Of a stretch of DNA of 27,669 bases, positions 16,312 to 23,053 are shown in pieces. Positions within the stretch are counted from its first letter, which is position 1. The number at the start of each line of letters is the position of its first letter. The notes beneath the pieces were generated by a model. That model saw nothing but the letters and a program-made list of their open reading frames with translations. It did no database searches and was not told the DNA's origin. Made by a program: the position numbers and the translations under genes. Origin of the DNA: a virus. The DNA is taken from IMG/VR virus record IMGVR_UViG_3300021964_000406, positions 1 through 27,669 of that record; one strand, given 5' to 3'.

Positions 16312-18555
16312 CTAGTTACCTGGCAAAAAGACGGTACCGCCTTTTGTTTCAATATCTGTACCTTGTGTTGGAAAATCACCCGGAGCTGAATAGTTGTCAA
16401 GCCCATAGTAAGTTGCTCCTGTAGCAATAACTCTTCCTACATCTTTATCAAAGTATATAGCCGCACTAGTTGCTTGAGTATAACCTCTTGTTTGTAATGA
16501 AATTCTATAAGGATTAACACCTGGGAAAACTCTTAGGTTTTGATGATAATAATATTGTTCTGTTGCTGAAGCTGAAGGTTTAGGTAAATCAGCATCTAGG
16601 GTATTAGTAGTGGGGCTAGCCGCGCTACCTAATTCAAAAACATTACCGTATTGATCACCTTGGAAATACCATCTTGTCTTATATCCATTTTGATTTGTTA
16701 TACTTGTATCTGCTATATATTGTTCCAAACCTATACCTATATGGACAGCACCAGTACCGGTAATAGCTTTTACATTTACAATATTTGATATAGTAGCACC
16801 GTAGCTATCTAGAGGTTGTACAAAAGATTGTTGATCTGTTGCATTACCTTGACCAAGAACATAGTTAGCACCATCACCACAAGCATAAAGATCATTATCT
16901 GTTTGTGACGTTCCTTTTGTTGCAAAAGTGACATGATCGCCAGTGCCAGTACCGGAGCCACCAAATACCCAAACATTTTGCCAATCAGTGTCAGACCCAA
17001 CTTGTGTTGGTGATGATCTAACGCTTGTATCACCTTGACCTAATGCACCTGCGGCATTTTCACCCCAAGTCCATAATGTACCGTTACCAGCAACAACTGC
17101 GGCAACATTACGCTGATTACCAGCAGTAGCAAACTTTTTGATACCACCTACTGTACCCCAGTCTTTGACTAATGTCCAGACTGGTTTACTAACTAAATCT
17201 CCTACACCTAACTGACCATGAACATTGTAACCACATGCATACATTTTACCTGTATCGGTAAGAACCCATATTCTACCATAGGTACCACCATTGGCCCATA
17301 TATCTACAGGATTACCAAAGGCGGCCTGATCCCAACCGTTGGCACCTGTTGTTATATGTGTTGGAACTGTATTATCTACTGACCCAGCTGCTGCACCTTG
17401 ACCATAATGATTATCACCTGAATGCCAAATTTCATTTGTATTGTTTGCCCCATATGAAATAAGAGCATAAGTTGCTGTATCAGTATTAGTTGCATTTCCT
17501 AATGTCATAGCAATTCGAATAGCTTTTTTGCCTCTAAGAACTTTTGTTTCACCGGTTCTGTTTACGTTTGCATAACCCCATCTATTAAAAGCACCATTTT
17601 GTTCAGTATCAGTGGTAGTACCTCTACCAGCTTGGCCCTTGGTGTTAGCACCATAGTAATGTACTTCACCATTGTTAAACAATACGAACATACCAGCGTA
17701 ATCTTTAAGTAACATTGAAACTTTAGGAGGTTCCCCATCTGGTGTATCAAGCACACCATCAAGATAATCTAAATGTCTAAACGGTACTTCAGATGTAGTC
17801 CAAAAATTATCAACCTGTTCAAAAGGTGGGCTACCTGCAGTTGCATTTGCGGCATCACCTGGAATAGTAACAGGTAAAAAGTTTTTATTTATAAAACAAC
17901 ATCCACCCATGAAATACTGAGTTGAATCGGTCACCCCATACCCATACGTATCACCAAACCAAGCTGGGGTTGAGTTACCAACCATATTATTACCAGACCA
18001 CTGACTTCTAAGGATATAACCTGAGTTAGGAAAAGGTTCCGCGCAATCTGGATGTACTAATGCGGTTTTGTTAGGACTTGCTGTACCAAAAGCAATACGA
18101 TCCCAATCAGTAGTTGGGTTTGCTGTTGTATTAGCTGGCGGTAAAGTTGTTGATGCAACATTAACTCTATATGTACCACTTACACCATTATTAGCAATGT
18201 ATTGAACATTGTCACCGTGATAATATGTTCCTGAACGCCAGTATGAATTTGTTAAATGCCCATGTGAGCTTCTATCTGTTCCAAACATAAATGTGTTCGA
18301 ACTTTTGTAACCTGTTTCACCTCTGTTTGCATCTCCACCTAAACCAGAGTGTGAATACAATGTCCATTCAGTACCGGCAGAACCTGGATTATCTGAATTA
18401 GTTGTAACTCTATCTTGTGGACTTGTCGTTGAAGATGTGTTAGCATTACAAATATAAGTTTGGCCCTTATACTGCACCATGTCGTCTGGTTTATAGTTTG
18501 TACCAGAAACCCAGACGCCTCTCCAATTAAATCTTAATTTACCTATATGAGCCAT
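16312..18555 (-). CDS. RCC1-like repeat protein with two N-terminal carbohydrate-binding-like modules (first copy)
   Basis: The 747-aa product opens MAHIGKLRFNWRGVWVSGTN, giving a first small module (about residues 8-66; NYKPDDMVQYKGQTYIC). A second, more diverged one lies at about 104-156 (YWRSGTYYHGDNVQYIANN, TTDWDRIAFG). RCC1-type repeats follow: VLFNNGEVHYYGANTKGQAG (about 291-310), EIWHSGDNHYGQG (about 375-387), VLTDTGKMYACGYNVHGQLG (about 431-450), GNGTLWTWGENAAGALGQG (about 490-508) and DLYACGDGANYVLGQGN. The N-terminal modules resemble CBM5/12-type domains; the propeller could present a receptor-binding face. Its ATG overlaps the stop of the 216-aa adaptor (TAATG), tying its synthesis to that adaptor. 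It and the two downstream relatives form a tandem family. Confidence 0.78.
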   Translation of the reverse strand: MAHIGKLRFNWRGVWVSGTNYKPDDMVQYKGQTYICNANTSSTTSPQDRVTTNSDNPGSAGTEWTLYSHSGLGGDANRGETGYKSSNTFMFGTDRSSHGHLTNSYWRSGTYYHGDNVQYIANNGVSGTYRVNVASTTLPPANTTANPTTDWDRIAFGTASPNKTALVHPDCAEPFPNSGYILRSQWSGNNMVGNSTPAWFGDTYGYGVTDSTQYFMGGCCFINKNFLPVTIPGDAANATAGSPPFEQVDNFWTTSEVPFRHLDYLDGVLDTPDGEPPKVSMLLKDYAGMFVLFNNGEVHYYGANTKGQAGRGTTTDTEQNGAFNRWGYANVNRTGETKVLRGKKAIRIAMTLGNATNTDTATYALISYGANNTNEIWHSGDNHYGQGAAAGSVDNTVPTHITTGANGWDQAAFGNPVDIWANGGTYGRIWVLTDTGKMYACGYNVHGQLGVGDLVSKPVWTLVKDWGTVGGIKKFATAGNQRNVAAVVAGNGTLWTWGENAAGALGQGDTSVRSSPTQVGSDTDWQNVWVFGGSGTGTGDHVTFATKGTSQTDNDLYACGDGANYVLGQGNATDQQSFVQPLDSYGATISNIVNVKAITGTGAVHIGIGLEQYIADTSITNQNGYKTRWYFQGDQYGNVFELGSAASPTTNTLDADLPKPSASATEQYYYHQNLRVFPGVNPYRISLQTRGYTQATSAAIYFDKDVGRVIATGATYYGLDNYSAPGDFPTQGTDIETKGGTVFLPGN

Positions 18556-19205
18556 TAAAATGTCACCGTTAAAAATCCAGTTGAGCTAATTGTTGTATTT
18601 GACCTTGCGCTAAAGAATGCTTGCACATATGGGTCTGTCATATTTATATTGTTATTTGAATTATAGAAAGAAACATCCAAGTCACCATTTGCAGTTTCTG
18701 AAATAACTGTAACACCATTTATACTACCACCGCTAGAACCACCAACACCAGAAAGACCAACAACATTAGCACCAGTAAAGTTAACATGGGTAGTATTAGC
18801 AAAGACAATGTTTGCGCCTGAGAAAACAACGTTGGAGGATGCTACTTGTAAAACATCATTTAACTTAGGACCAGTTACAGCACCGTCTGCAATAGATCTT
18901 GTAAGAACTGCATTATCAGAAGCCATACCTACATTTAATGTATCACCAAGTAGATATGCGAAGAATGTTGTACCAGCTGTAGGAGCAGTAGTAAATGTAA
19001 TTGAACTACCAGATACAGTAAAGTCTACTGTTGGTTTTTGAATAACACCACCAAGGCTCACAATGAGCCCGTTAGGGACAAATACGTTTTGTGGATCCCC
19101 ACCGTTCTTTAAAACAAATGTAGTTAAAGTACCATTAAATTGAGATGAGATATCATCAATTTGTGTATATCTACCTACTTGTGGTTGTCTTCCTAGATAA
19201 GCCAT
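18555..19205 (-). CDS. Fibre adaptor protein preceding the RCC1-like array
   Basis: The 216-aa product begins MAYLGRQPQVGRYTQIDDIS. It continues with FNGTLTTFVLKNGG, GLIVSLGGVIQKPTVDFTVS and ITFTTAPTAGTTFFAYLLGD, the common N-terminal domain of marine phage tail-fibre proteins that attach to the tail. After ADGAVTGPKLNDVLQVASSN come fibre-like repeats including IVFANTTHVNFTGANVVG. That segment is identical at the protein level to part of the 199-aa adaptor at 5427-6026. A distinct C-terminal domain ends TTISSTGFLTVTF. The stop overlaps the start of the 747-aa RCC1-like gene (TAATG), so I infer that this protein joins the RCC1-like proteins to the tail. The ribosome site AAAGGG lies upstream. 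Confidence 0.75.
   Translation of the reverse strand: MAYLGRQPQVGRYTQIDDISSQFNGTLTTFVLKNGGDPQNVFVPNGLIVSLGGVIQKPTVDFTVSGSSITFTTAPTAGTTFFAYLLGDTLNVGMASDNAVLTRSIADGAVTGPKLNDVLQVASSNVVFSGANIVFANTTHVNFTGANVVGLSGVGGSSGGSINGVTVISETANGDLDVSFYNSNNNINMTDPYVQAFFSARSNTTISSTGFLTVTF
18641..18648 (-). promoter_or_regulatory. Candidate late promoter inside the 216-aa adaptor gene
   Basis: The minus strand reads TATAAATA, an exact match to the T4 late-promoter core, about 86 bases before the ATG of the 747-aa RCC1-like gene. Being inside a coding region of AT-rich DNA it may be chance, but it would allow the RCC1 array to be transcribed apart from its adaptor. Confidence 0.4.
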
Positions 19206-19215
19206 TAATTACCCT

Positions 19216-19581
19216 TTAGTAAGGACTATCGCCTAATAGATCTGAGTCCCAAGCTGCTTTTAATTCTGCGATGGTTGTTGCATTTGTAATAGCTGAAGCT
19301 TCAGGTGCATCTCTAAGAGCTGTCTTCTTAGTAACTGATGCTGCTTTTGCATCTGCGTCATCAGCTTCCATTGCTTTCATGTAAACAACGTCTTCAGCAT
19401 CAAGAAGAGGCTTACGAACTTCGCGAATCTTGTCTTTAAAGATATCTTTAGCTGTTGCCAAGTCTTCTGAAATTACTGTACCACTAATTACCCAAGCACC
19501 TCTAAATGCACGGTCAGAAGGCATAGAGGATGGGCCGGTGATACTTTGTCCATCTTTATCAATAATTGTTGTTGTAGCCAT
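19216..19581 (-). CDS. Small conserved phage tail-region protein (121 aa)
   Basis: The product begins MATTTIIDKDGQSITGPSSM and continues DRAFRGAWVISGTVISEDLA. A helical middle follows (AKDIFKDKIREVRKPLLDAE, MKAMEADDADAKA), then a C terminus AELKAAWDSDLLGDSPY. I have seen this type of small protein beside tail-fibre genes in marine phages, usually with the 'FRGAW' and 'IREVRKPLLDAED' segments. Its function is unknown, and an accessory or assembly role is only suggested by context. A strong ribosome site (AAGGAGG) is encoded in the last codons of the upstream gene, whose TAA directly abuts this ATG. A late-promoter match (CATAAATA) lies about 33 bases upstream. Confidence 0.72.
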   Translation of the reverse strand: MATTTIIDKDGQSITGPSSMPSDRAFRGAWVISGTVISEDLATAKDIFKDKIREVRKPLLDAEDVVYMKAMEADDADAKAASVTKKTALRDAPEASAITNATTIAELKAAWDSDLLGDSPY

Positions 19582-20067
19582 TTACGCTACCTCCTTAATA
19601 TATTCTTCTCCATTATTTATGTCTAATCTCCATGCATTTCTCCACTCTCTTGTCTTTGGAAGACATTCCTTTGTAGTAATGCAGAACCTAGGTTTGTTTG
19701 CCATATCGTGGTCTTGCCACACTCTACGTGGTATATCCTTCATTACGAGGTATTCAATTGCTTGCTCTTCAGTCATGGGACCGACAGGTTCAGTCTGATG
19801 TAGTAAGTAACCTCTTGTATGCTTCTTAAAATCTGGTTTAGCTTCATCATCAGCTAACTCATGGTATACCCAAACCGGTGGTAATATTCCTCCTTGAAGA
19901 GCACAGGCCATCCAATTTGGATCTGGAATAGTAACCTTAGCACATTCATCTGGTGCGTCTGGATCTTCCCACACTACTCTATATTCACTTTGATATCCTT
20001 CAAGATTTTCTTTTGCCCAACACAGGCGATCGAAAAGATGTACATTATTAAAATCAGGTGTTCTCAT
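19582..20067 (-). CDS. Conserved phage protein of unknown function (161 aa)
   Basis: The product begins MRTPDFNNVHLFDRLCWAKE and has WEDPDAPDECAKVTIPDPNW, GGILPPVWVYHELADDE, EEQAIEYLVMKDIPRRVWQD and CITTKECLPKTREWRNAWRL. It is soluble, acidic and rich in Trp and Cys (five Cys), unlike the Ser/Thr/Asn-rich fibre genes around it. I think related proteins occur near tail genes of marine myoviruses, but I cannot name a domain. It starts a small group after a 56-bp gap that holds a late-promoter match and a short hairpin. Its stop codon abuts the start of the 121-aa gene (TAAATG). The GGAG ribosome site is about 10 bases from the ATG, separated by a T run. Confidence 0.72.
   Translation of the reverse strand: MRTPDFNNVHLFDRLCWAKENLEGYQSEYRVVWEDPDAPDECAKVTIPDPNWMACALQGGILPPVWVYHELADDEAKPDFKKHTRGYLLHQTEPVGPMTEEQAIEYLVMKDIPRRVWQDHDMANKPRFCITTKECLPKTREWRNAWRLDINNGEEYIKEVA
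19590..19596 (-). promoter_or_regulatory. Strong Shine-Dalgarno for the 121-aa gene
   Basis: AAGGAGG lies 8 bases before the ATG at 19581 and within the last codons (KEV) of the 161-aa gene. It is the fullest Shine-Dalgarno match noted in the window and supports this start. Confidence 0.75.
19614..19621 (-). promoter_or_regulatory. Candidate late promoter within the 3' end of the 161-aa gene
   Basis: CATAAATA on the minus strand, about 33 bases before the ATG at 19581 and just upstream of the strong AAGGAGG ribosome site. The spacing to the gene start is typical for a phage late promoter. Confidence 0.45.
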
Positions 20068-20094
20068 AAAAAAAGATCTCCAAAATGTGCATTG

Positions 20095-20117
20095 TTGATA
20101 CTATCAAGTTATTTATC
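20095..20117 (-). promoter_or_regulatory. Candidate late promoter and short hairpin before the 161-aa gene
   Basis: The 56-bp gap between the 232-aa and 161-aa genes reads GATAAATA (20117-20110), followed by TTGATAGTATCAA (20107-20095), which can form a 5-bp stem with a 3-base loop. Initiation near 20104 would fall inside the hairpin. The remaining leader carries GGAG and a run of seven T before the ATG at 20067. Confidence 0.55.
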
Positions 20118-20123
20118 TTAATA

Positions 20124-20822
20124 CTACTTATTGTTCAATCTAAATTTTTTGATCTGATTCTTAGGCTTGAACCTTAAACTATCATCAAACAAGTTTTTCC
20201 ACTTCATAGCCATTGTCAATCTATTATAATTTTCTCTCTCTTTTAAATAATTTAATAGATCAGGTCTGCTACATGGTACTAGTTTTACTCGCTCTTCATT
20301 TGGTGTAAAAAAAGTTACGCTGTATGCTGGGTCACCTTTCTTAATTGAAATCTTTTGACCTTCTGATAGAAAAACACTTGAGTGAGTTACTCTTGGAAAC
20401 TTGTATATGTCAACTATAGCTGGAATAACTGGTGCTAAAGGACTATCCTTATGAGGATGTATTAACATCTTTACTCCAGGTGTATCAGAAAAGAAAAACA
20501 CATCAGTGCAAAGACATTCAAATATATTACCAACCCATGAAAAGAATGGTTCCCTGTCCTCATATCTAGCTAGGTATTTTGGATCACTACTAAAGAGCTG
20601 TTGATCGTTAACATTAAACTCAACTGAAAACGGATAATCGACTCTAAAAGAGTTATACATATAAGTTTGGACAGCTGGACATCTTTGAAAAATTGTATCC
20701 TTCCTTAATGTATTTGGTTGTTTAACATCTGATATTTGTAATGGCTTTGGTTCATTTATCTCCATCATAGGAGCCGATGGATGACAAAAACCAACTTCAA
20801 TATTTTTAGATAACAATGACAT
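20124..20822 (-). CDS. Unrecognised 232-aa protein following the 2OG oxygenase
   Basis: The product begins MSLLSKNIEVGFCHPSAPMM. It includes IFQRCPAVQTYMYNSFRVD, PFSVEFNV, PFFSWVGNIFECLCTDVFFF, KMLIHPHKDSPLAPVIPAIV, GQKISIKKGDPAYSVTFFTP and a basic C terminus KPKNQIKKFRLNNK. The layout (a central 'W...N.F' core, then an IKKGDPxxxVxFF strand) loosely recalls uncharacterised phage proteins such as DUF6065, but I am not certain. I chose the ATG at 20822, two bases after the oxygenase stop; an in-frame TTG at 20831 overlaps the oxygenase and is less likely. Close coupling with the oxygenase suggests a shared process. No ligand set of its own is obvious, and a carbohydrate- or peptide-modification role would be speculative. 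Confidence 0.7.
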   Translation of the reverse strand: MSLLSKNIEVGFCHPSAPMMEINEPKPLQISDVKQPNTLRKDTIFQRCPAVQTYMYNSFRVDYPFSVEFNVNDQQLFSSDPKYLARYEDREPFFSWVGNIFECLCTDVFFFSDTPGVKMLIHPHKDSPLAPVIPAIVDIYKFPRVTHSSVFLSEGQKISIKKGDPAYSVTFFTPNEERVKLVPCSRPDLLNYLKERENYNRLTMAMKWKNLFDDSLRFKPKNQIKKFRLNNK

Positions 20823-20824
20823 AA

Positions 20825-21451
20825 TTACCAACTATTAGAAGATAGCTGTCTGTTATTTCTATTCACTTTCAAGTTAAATGCAACAGATACTCTTTCTTTA
20901 TCGGATTCGTTGACTTGAACATTATGAAAAACATGTCCAGGAAAAATAACCATTGAATCTTCAGTAGGAGTATGTGCATATTGCAATCGACTAAACGGAG
21001 TGTCGTTTAGTAGTGGTGTTGAGTAAAAAGGCATATACTGTTTGATTGGATCATTGCTATAGAAAACAATATCACCACTATCTTCTGGAACTTTTAAGTA
21101 AATAACAACTGCAAAATCAGCACCTGGATGATTATGAATATGGTTCCAGTGATCAGGGTCATTAATATTCATCCAAATACCATCAACTGCAAAGCTAGTA
21201 CTTGCTTCTATCCCAAGAAAACCGATAGCAGCAGTAACATCTTTCATTGCTTGACTCATAAGATCAGCAACTACTTCATCGGAAGGATTTAGGAAGTCAG
21301 ATTGGAAACCGCCAGCGTTGCTGCTTTCTTTTGCAGGGTATTGTCTTGCATTTTCAATAAAACGGTTTTTTTCTTCGAATTTAAAATCTTTAACAAATAA
21401 AGGGACGGCAAATAAGGATTCAATCCTCTTATTCTCATTATCACTATTCAC
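20825..21451 (-). CDS. Putative 2OG-Fe(II) oxygenase
   Basis: The 208-aa product starts with a GTG supported by a GAGGAT ribosome site 7 bases upstream; the next in-frame Met lies far inside. It has a short N-terminal ESLFAVPLFVKDF opening typical of the TIGR02466-type putative 2OG-Fe(II) oxygenases. WMNINDPDHWNHIHNHPGAD with FAVVIYLKVPEDSGDIVFYS follows (about 93-132). The distal part is VIFPGHVFHNVQVNESDKER then VSVAFN (about 168-193). Likely iron ligands are in the HNHPGAD segment (His106 and/or His108) and His176; Arg187 would bind 2-oxoglutarate. Such enzymes hydroxylate proteins or small molecules and recur near tail-fibre genes of marine phages; the substrate is unknown. It lies between a tail-fibre-assembly-like gene and an unrecognised gene, so acting on fibre proteins or host surface molecules is possible but unproven. 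Confidence 0.85.
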   Translation of the reverse strand: MNSDNENKRIESLFAVPLFVKDFKFEEKNRFIENARQYPAKESSNAGGFQSDFLNPSDEVVADLMSQAMKDVTAAIGFLGIEASTSFAVDGIWMNINDPDHWNHIHNHPGADFAVVIYLKVPEDSGDIVFYSNDPIKQYMPFYSTPLLNDTPFSRLQYAHTPTEDSMVIFPGHVFHNVQVNESDKERVSVAFNLKVNRNNRQLSSNSW

Positions 21452-21456
21452 AATTT

Positions 21457-21462
21457 ATCCTC
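21457..21462 (-). promoter_or_regulatory. Ribosome-binding site supporting the GTG start of the oxygenase
   Basis: GAGGAT sits 5 bases (GAGG core 7 bases) before the GTG at 21451. No ATG gives a plausible full-length product, so this site decides the start. Confidence 0.65.
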
Positions 21463-21469
21463 ATAAAAA

Positions 21470-21892
21470 TTATACAGATGGAAGGTCTGGCCAATCATCT
21501 AAGTTTTCAGCATCGTCAATATTCAATGCATTATATTGATCAACTGTTGTACATGCATTAATATCAGCTATAATACTATCGCATGCAGTTTTTACAGCTG
21601 CTCTATATGTAGTTACTGCAGCAGGAACATCTGTACCAAGTTCATATTTTCTAATTATATACCAATCATAAGTTTCTTGCAACCTACGAGCTGTATTTTT
21701 AATAGTAGCTATCCCATCAGTTTTTAAAGTAGCTAGATCTACTGAGGGTGATGGATCATCCTGCCATGTAATACCAAGAGCAGCCTTACCATCGCTAGAC
21801 AATTTTGCCCAACCTTTACCAACCTGGTAACCGTCAGTATTTAAAAATGATTGGTTTGGTGTGATCTCTGATCCATTATACATCCAAGCCAT
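21470..21892 (-). CDS. Tail-fibre-assembly-like (DUF4376-like) protein
   Basis: The 140-aa product begins MAWMYNGSEITPNQSFLNTD. Its helical C-terminal half contains ARRLQETYDWYIIRKYELG, DVPAAVTTYRAAVKTACDSI and a final DDWPDLPSV. This matches the C-terminal block of the 186-aa protein at 10614-11174 and of phage tail-fibre-assembly/DUF4376-like proteins I know; the N-terminal part is different and shorter. It follows a set of small fibre genes and precedes the oxygenase, so it probably helps assemble the upstream fibre proteins, by inference. The ribosome site is TAGGAG, in which the first bases are the stop codon of the 187-aa gene, so translation is likely coupled. Confidence 0.65.
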   Translation of the reverse strand: MAWMYNGSEITPNQSFLNTDGYQVGKGWAKLSSDGKAALGITWQDDPSPSVDLATLKTDGIATIKNTARRLQETYDWYIIRKYELGTDVPAAVTTYRAAVKTACDSIIADINACTTVDQYNALNIDDAENLDDWPDLPSV

Positions 21893-21905
21893 TTTAATTT
21901 ATCTC

Positions 21906-22469
21906 CTATGAAAACGAATAATTTGCTTGACCAATTGGTTCTAAATCATATGCAGAATTCTGGCTATCAAAACTACATGTATAAACATTCCATGTTGTAT
22001 TTGTATCATAATTATATGTATATATCAATGTATCATCACCACCGTATATTCTTATCTGATTTGCATATCCACTTTGATTGGTCATGTCTAAAATTACATA
22101 AGGTATGTCTGTTGCGTAATTATATGTACCGCTTGTATAAGTAAAAGAAATACCGTTAAATCTATAAGTTAAATGACCTGAAGATTGCCATTGGAAAATA
22201 CCACCCTGACTATACATTTGTCCTGTTTGTCCTTGAATGGTAGTACCATTAGCTATACCAATCCATCTAGGTACTTTTTGATGCATCCCAATAACATACA
22301 TACCACCACCGGTAGTAGAATAGCTCACTGTACCAGCTGTTGATAGATTATATACACCGCCACCAGCCGCGTATACACCTCTAACCTGGCTATTCATGAG
22401 ACCGCCCCAGTTGTCATATCCTAAGCCGAGATCATATCCCCAACCATTTGTTCCAAAAGGTCCTGACAT
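21906..22469 (-). CDS. Unrecognised Gly/Tyr-rich virion-type protein (187 aa)
   Basis: The product begins MSGPFGTNGWGYDLGLGYDN and is rich in Gly, Tyr, Ser and Thr throughout (VYAAGGGVYNLSTAGTVSYS, YRFNGISFTYTSGTYNY, IRIYGGDDTLIYTYNYD), ending EPIGQANYSFS. No metal, catalytic or membrane motif is visible. The composition and alternating pattern suggest an all-beta protein such as a fibre tip or small carbohydrate-binding domain. It follows the 175-aa adaptor-like gene with 10 bases between, and its stop lies inside the ribosome site of the assembly-like gene. That position, adaptor then unknown then assembly protein, parallels the adaptor-giant groups further left, so it may be the tip protein of a simpler fibre. 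I do not recognise a family. Confidence 0.68.
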   Translation of the reverse strand: MSGPFGTNGWGYDLGLGYDNWGGLMNSQVRGVYAAGGGVYNLSTAGTVSYSTTGGGMYVIGMHQKVPRWIGIANGTTIQGQTGQMYSQGGIFQWQSSGHLTYRFNGISFTYTSGTYNYATDIPYVILDMTNQSGYANQIRIYGGDDTLIYTYNYDTNTTWNVYTCSFDSQNSAYDLEPIGQANYSFS

Positions 22470-22479
22470 ATTCTAATCC

Positions 22480-23007
22480 TTAACCAAAATCCAACTGTGG
22501 TGCACCTAACAAAATTCTGTCGGAGGCAATTACAATGTATGGAACTACGTCTGTATCGGCATTACCAATTGATAGTGTAATCCCCCCAGCTGCTGGTGTT
22601 TCATAATCTGTGCCAAGTGTGACTGATCTATTGCCAGATGCATCTTGTATAAAGACAATGAATCCAGACTGGCCAACTGCTTCTGTGCTTGGGTTAGCCA
22701 ATGAAATTGTATTTGCTAGTGTTAGTACAAAATTCTGACTTTGATCAAAATTCAAAGTTACAGTTGAATCAGCTGTTGTCGATCCAACGGTTGCTGTATT
22801 AGTAGTACCCTGAACTGATTTAGCTAAAATTAAATCATTAAATGTGGTATTACCGGTAATTGTAGAATTAGTGAAGGTTGTATTACCAGAAACAGTACTT
22901 CCACCAGAAAATGTTACATTGCCTGAGAAGGTTGCACCAGTAGCTACCGTAATATTTCCAGAACCTGCTAAGGTTTCTAATCTATCTACTTTTAATGTGC
23001 TAGCCAT
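22480..23007 (-). CDS. Short tail-fibre/adaptor protein (175 aa)
   Basis: The product begins MASTLKVDRLETLAGSGNIT and has a repeat run (TGATFSGNVTFSGGSTVSGN, TTFTNSTITGNTTFN) typical of phage fibre shafts. Its C-terminal domain contains GQSGFIVFIQDASGNRSVTL, GTDYETPAAGGITLS and LGAPQLDFG. This domain resembles, at lower similarity, the C-terminal domain of the 199- and 233-aa adaptors (G-x-S-x-x-x-x-x-Q-D-x-T/S-G-N-R-x-V-T pattern). I know close versions as small fibre proteins in marine phages. An exact TATAAATA late-promoter match overlaps the stop codon of the upstream gene, and AAGGAT serves as ribosome site. Its stop codon begins the ribosome site of the 187-aa gene. Confidence 0.75.
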   Translation of the reverse strand: MASTLKVDRLETLAGSGNITVATGATFSGNVTFSGGSTVSGNTTFTNSTITGNTTFNDLILAKSVQGTTNTATVGSTTADSTVTLNFDQSQNFVLTLANTISLANPSTEAVGQSGFIVFIQDASGNRSVTLGTDYETPAAGGITLSIGNADTDVVPYIVIASDRILLGAPQLDFG

Positions 23008-23045
23008 AATGCTATCCTTGTTGTGTTAAATTATTAGTATTCAAT

Positions 23046-23053
23046 TATTTATA
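23046..23053 (-). promoter_or_regulatory. T4-type late promoter before the 175-aa gene
   Basis: The minus strand reads TATAAATA, a perfect match to the T4 late core, overlapping the stop codon of the 84-aa gene and 38 bases before the ATG at 23007. It is the best placed exact match in the window. Confidence 0.7.

Noticed and set aside
17886-17893. TATAAATA late-promoter match inside the first RCC1-like gene
   Set aside because: It is exact but more than 1.5 kb from the next gene start, so it is most likely chance in AT-rich coding DNA.
19430-19798. Plus-strand open frame of 122 codons opposite the 121- and 161-aa genes
   Set aside because: It spans the junction of two convincing minus-strand genes with good ribosome sites; its translation has no domain-like pattern.
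20823-20831. TTG start for the 232-aa gene (three codons longer)
   Set aside because: The TTG lies inside the oxygenase coding end; the ATG at 20822, two bases past the oxygenase stop, fits the neighbouring gene spacing better.
21440-21470. Seven-codon open frame (ATG to TAG) overlapping the oxygenase GTG start
   Set aside because: It could be a leader peptide, but it is too short to tell from chance and its ATG overlaps the ribosome site of the real gene.
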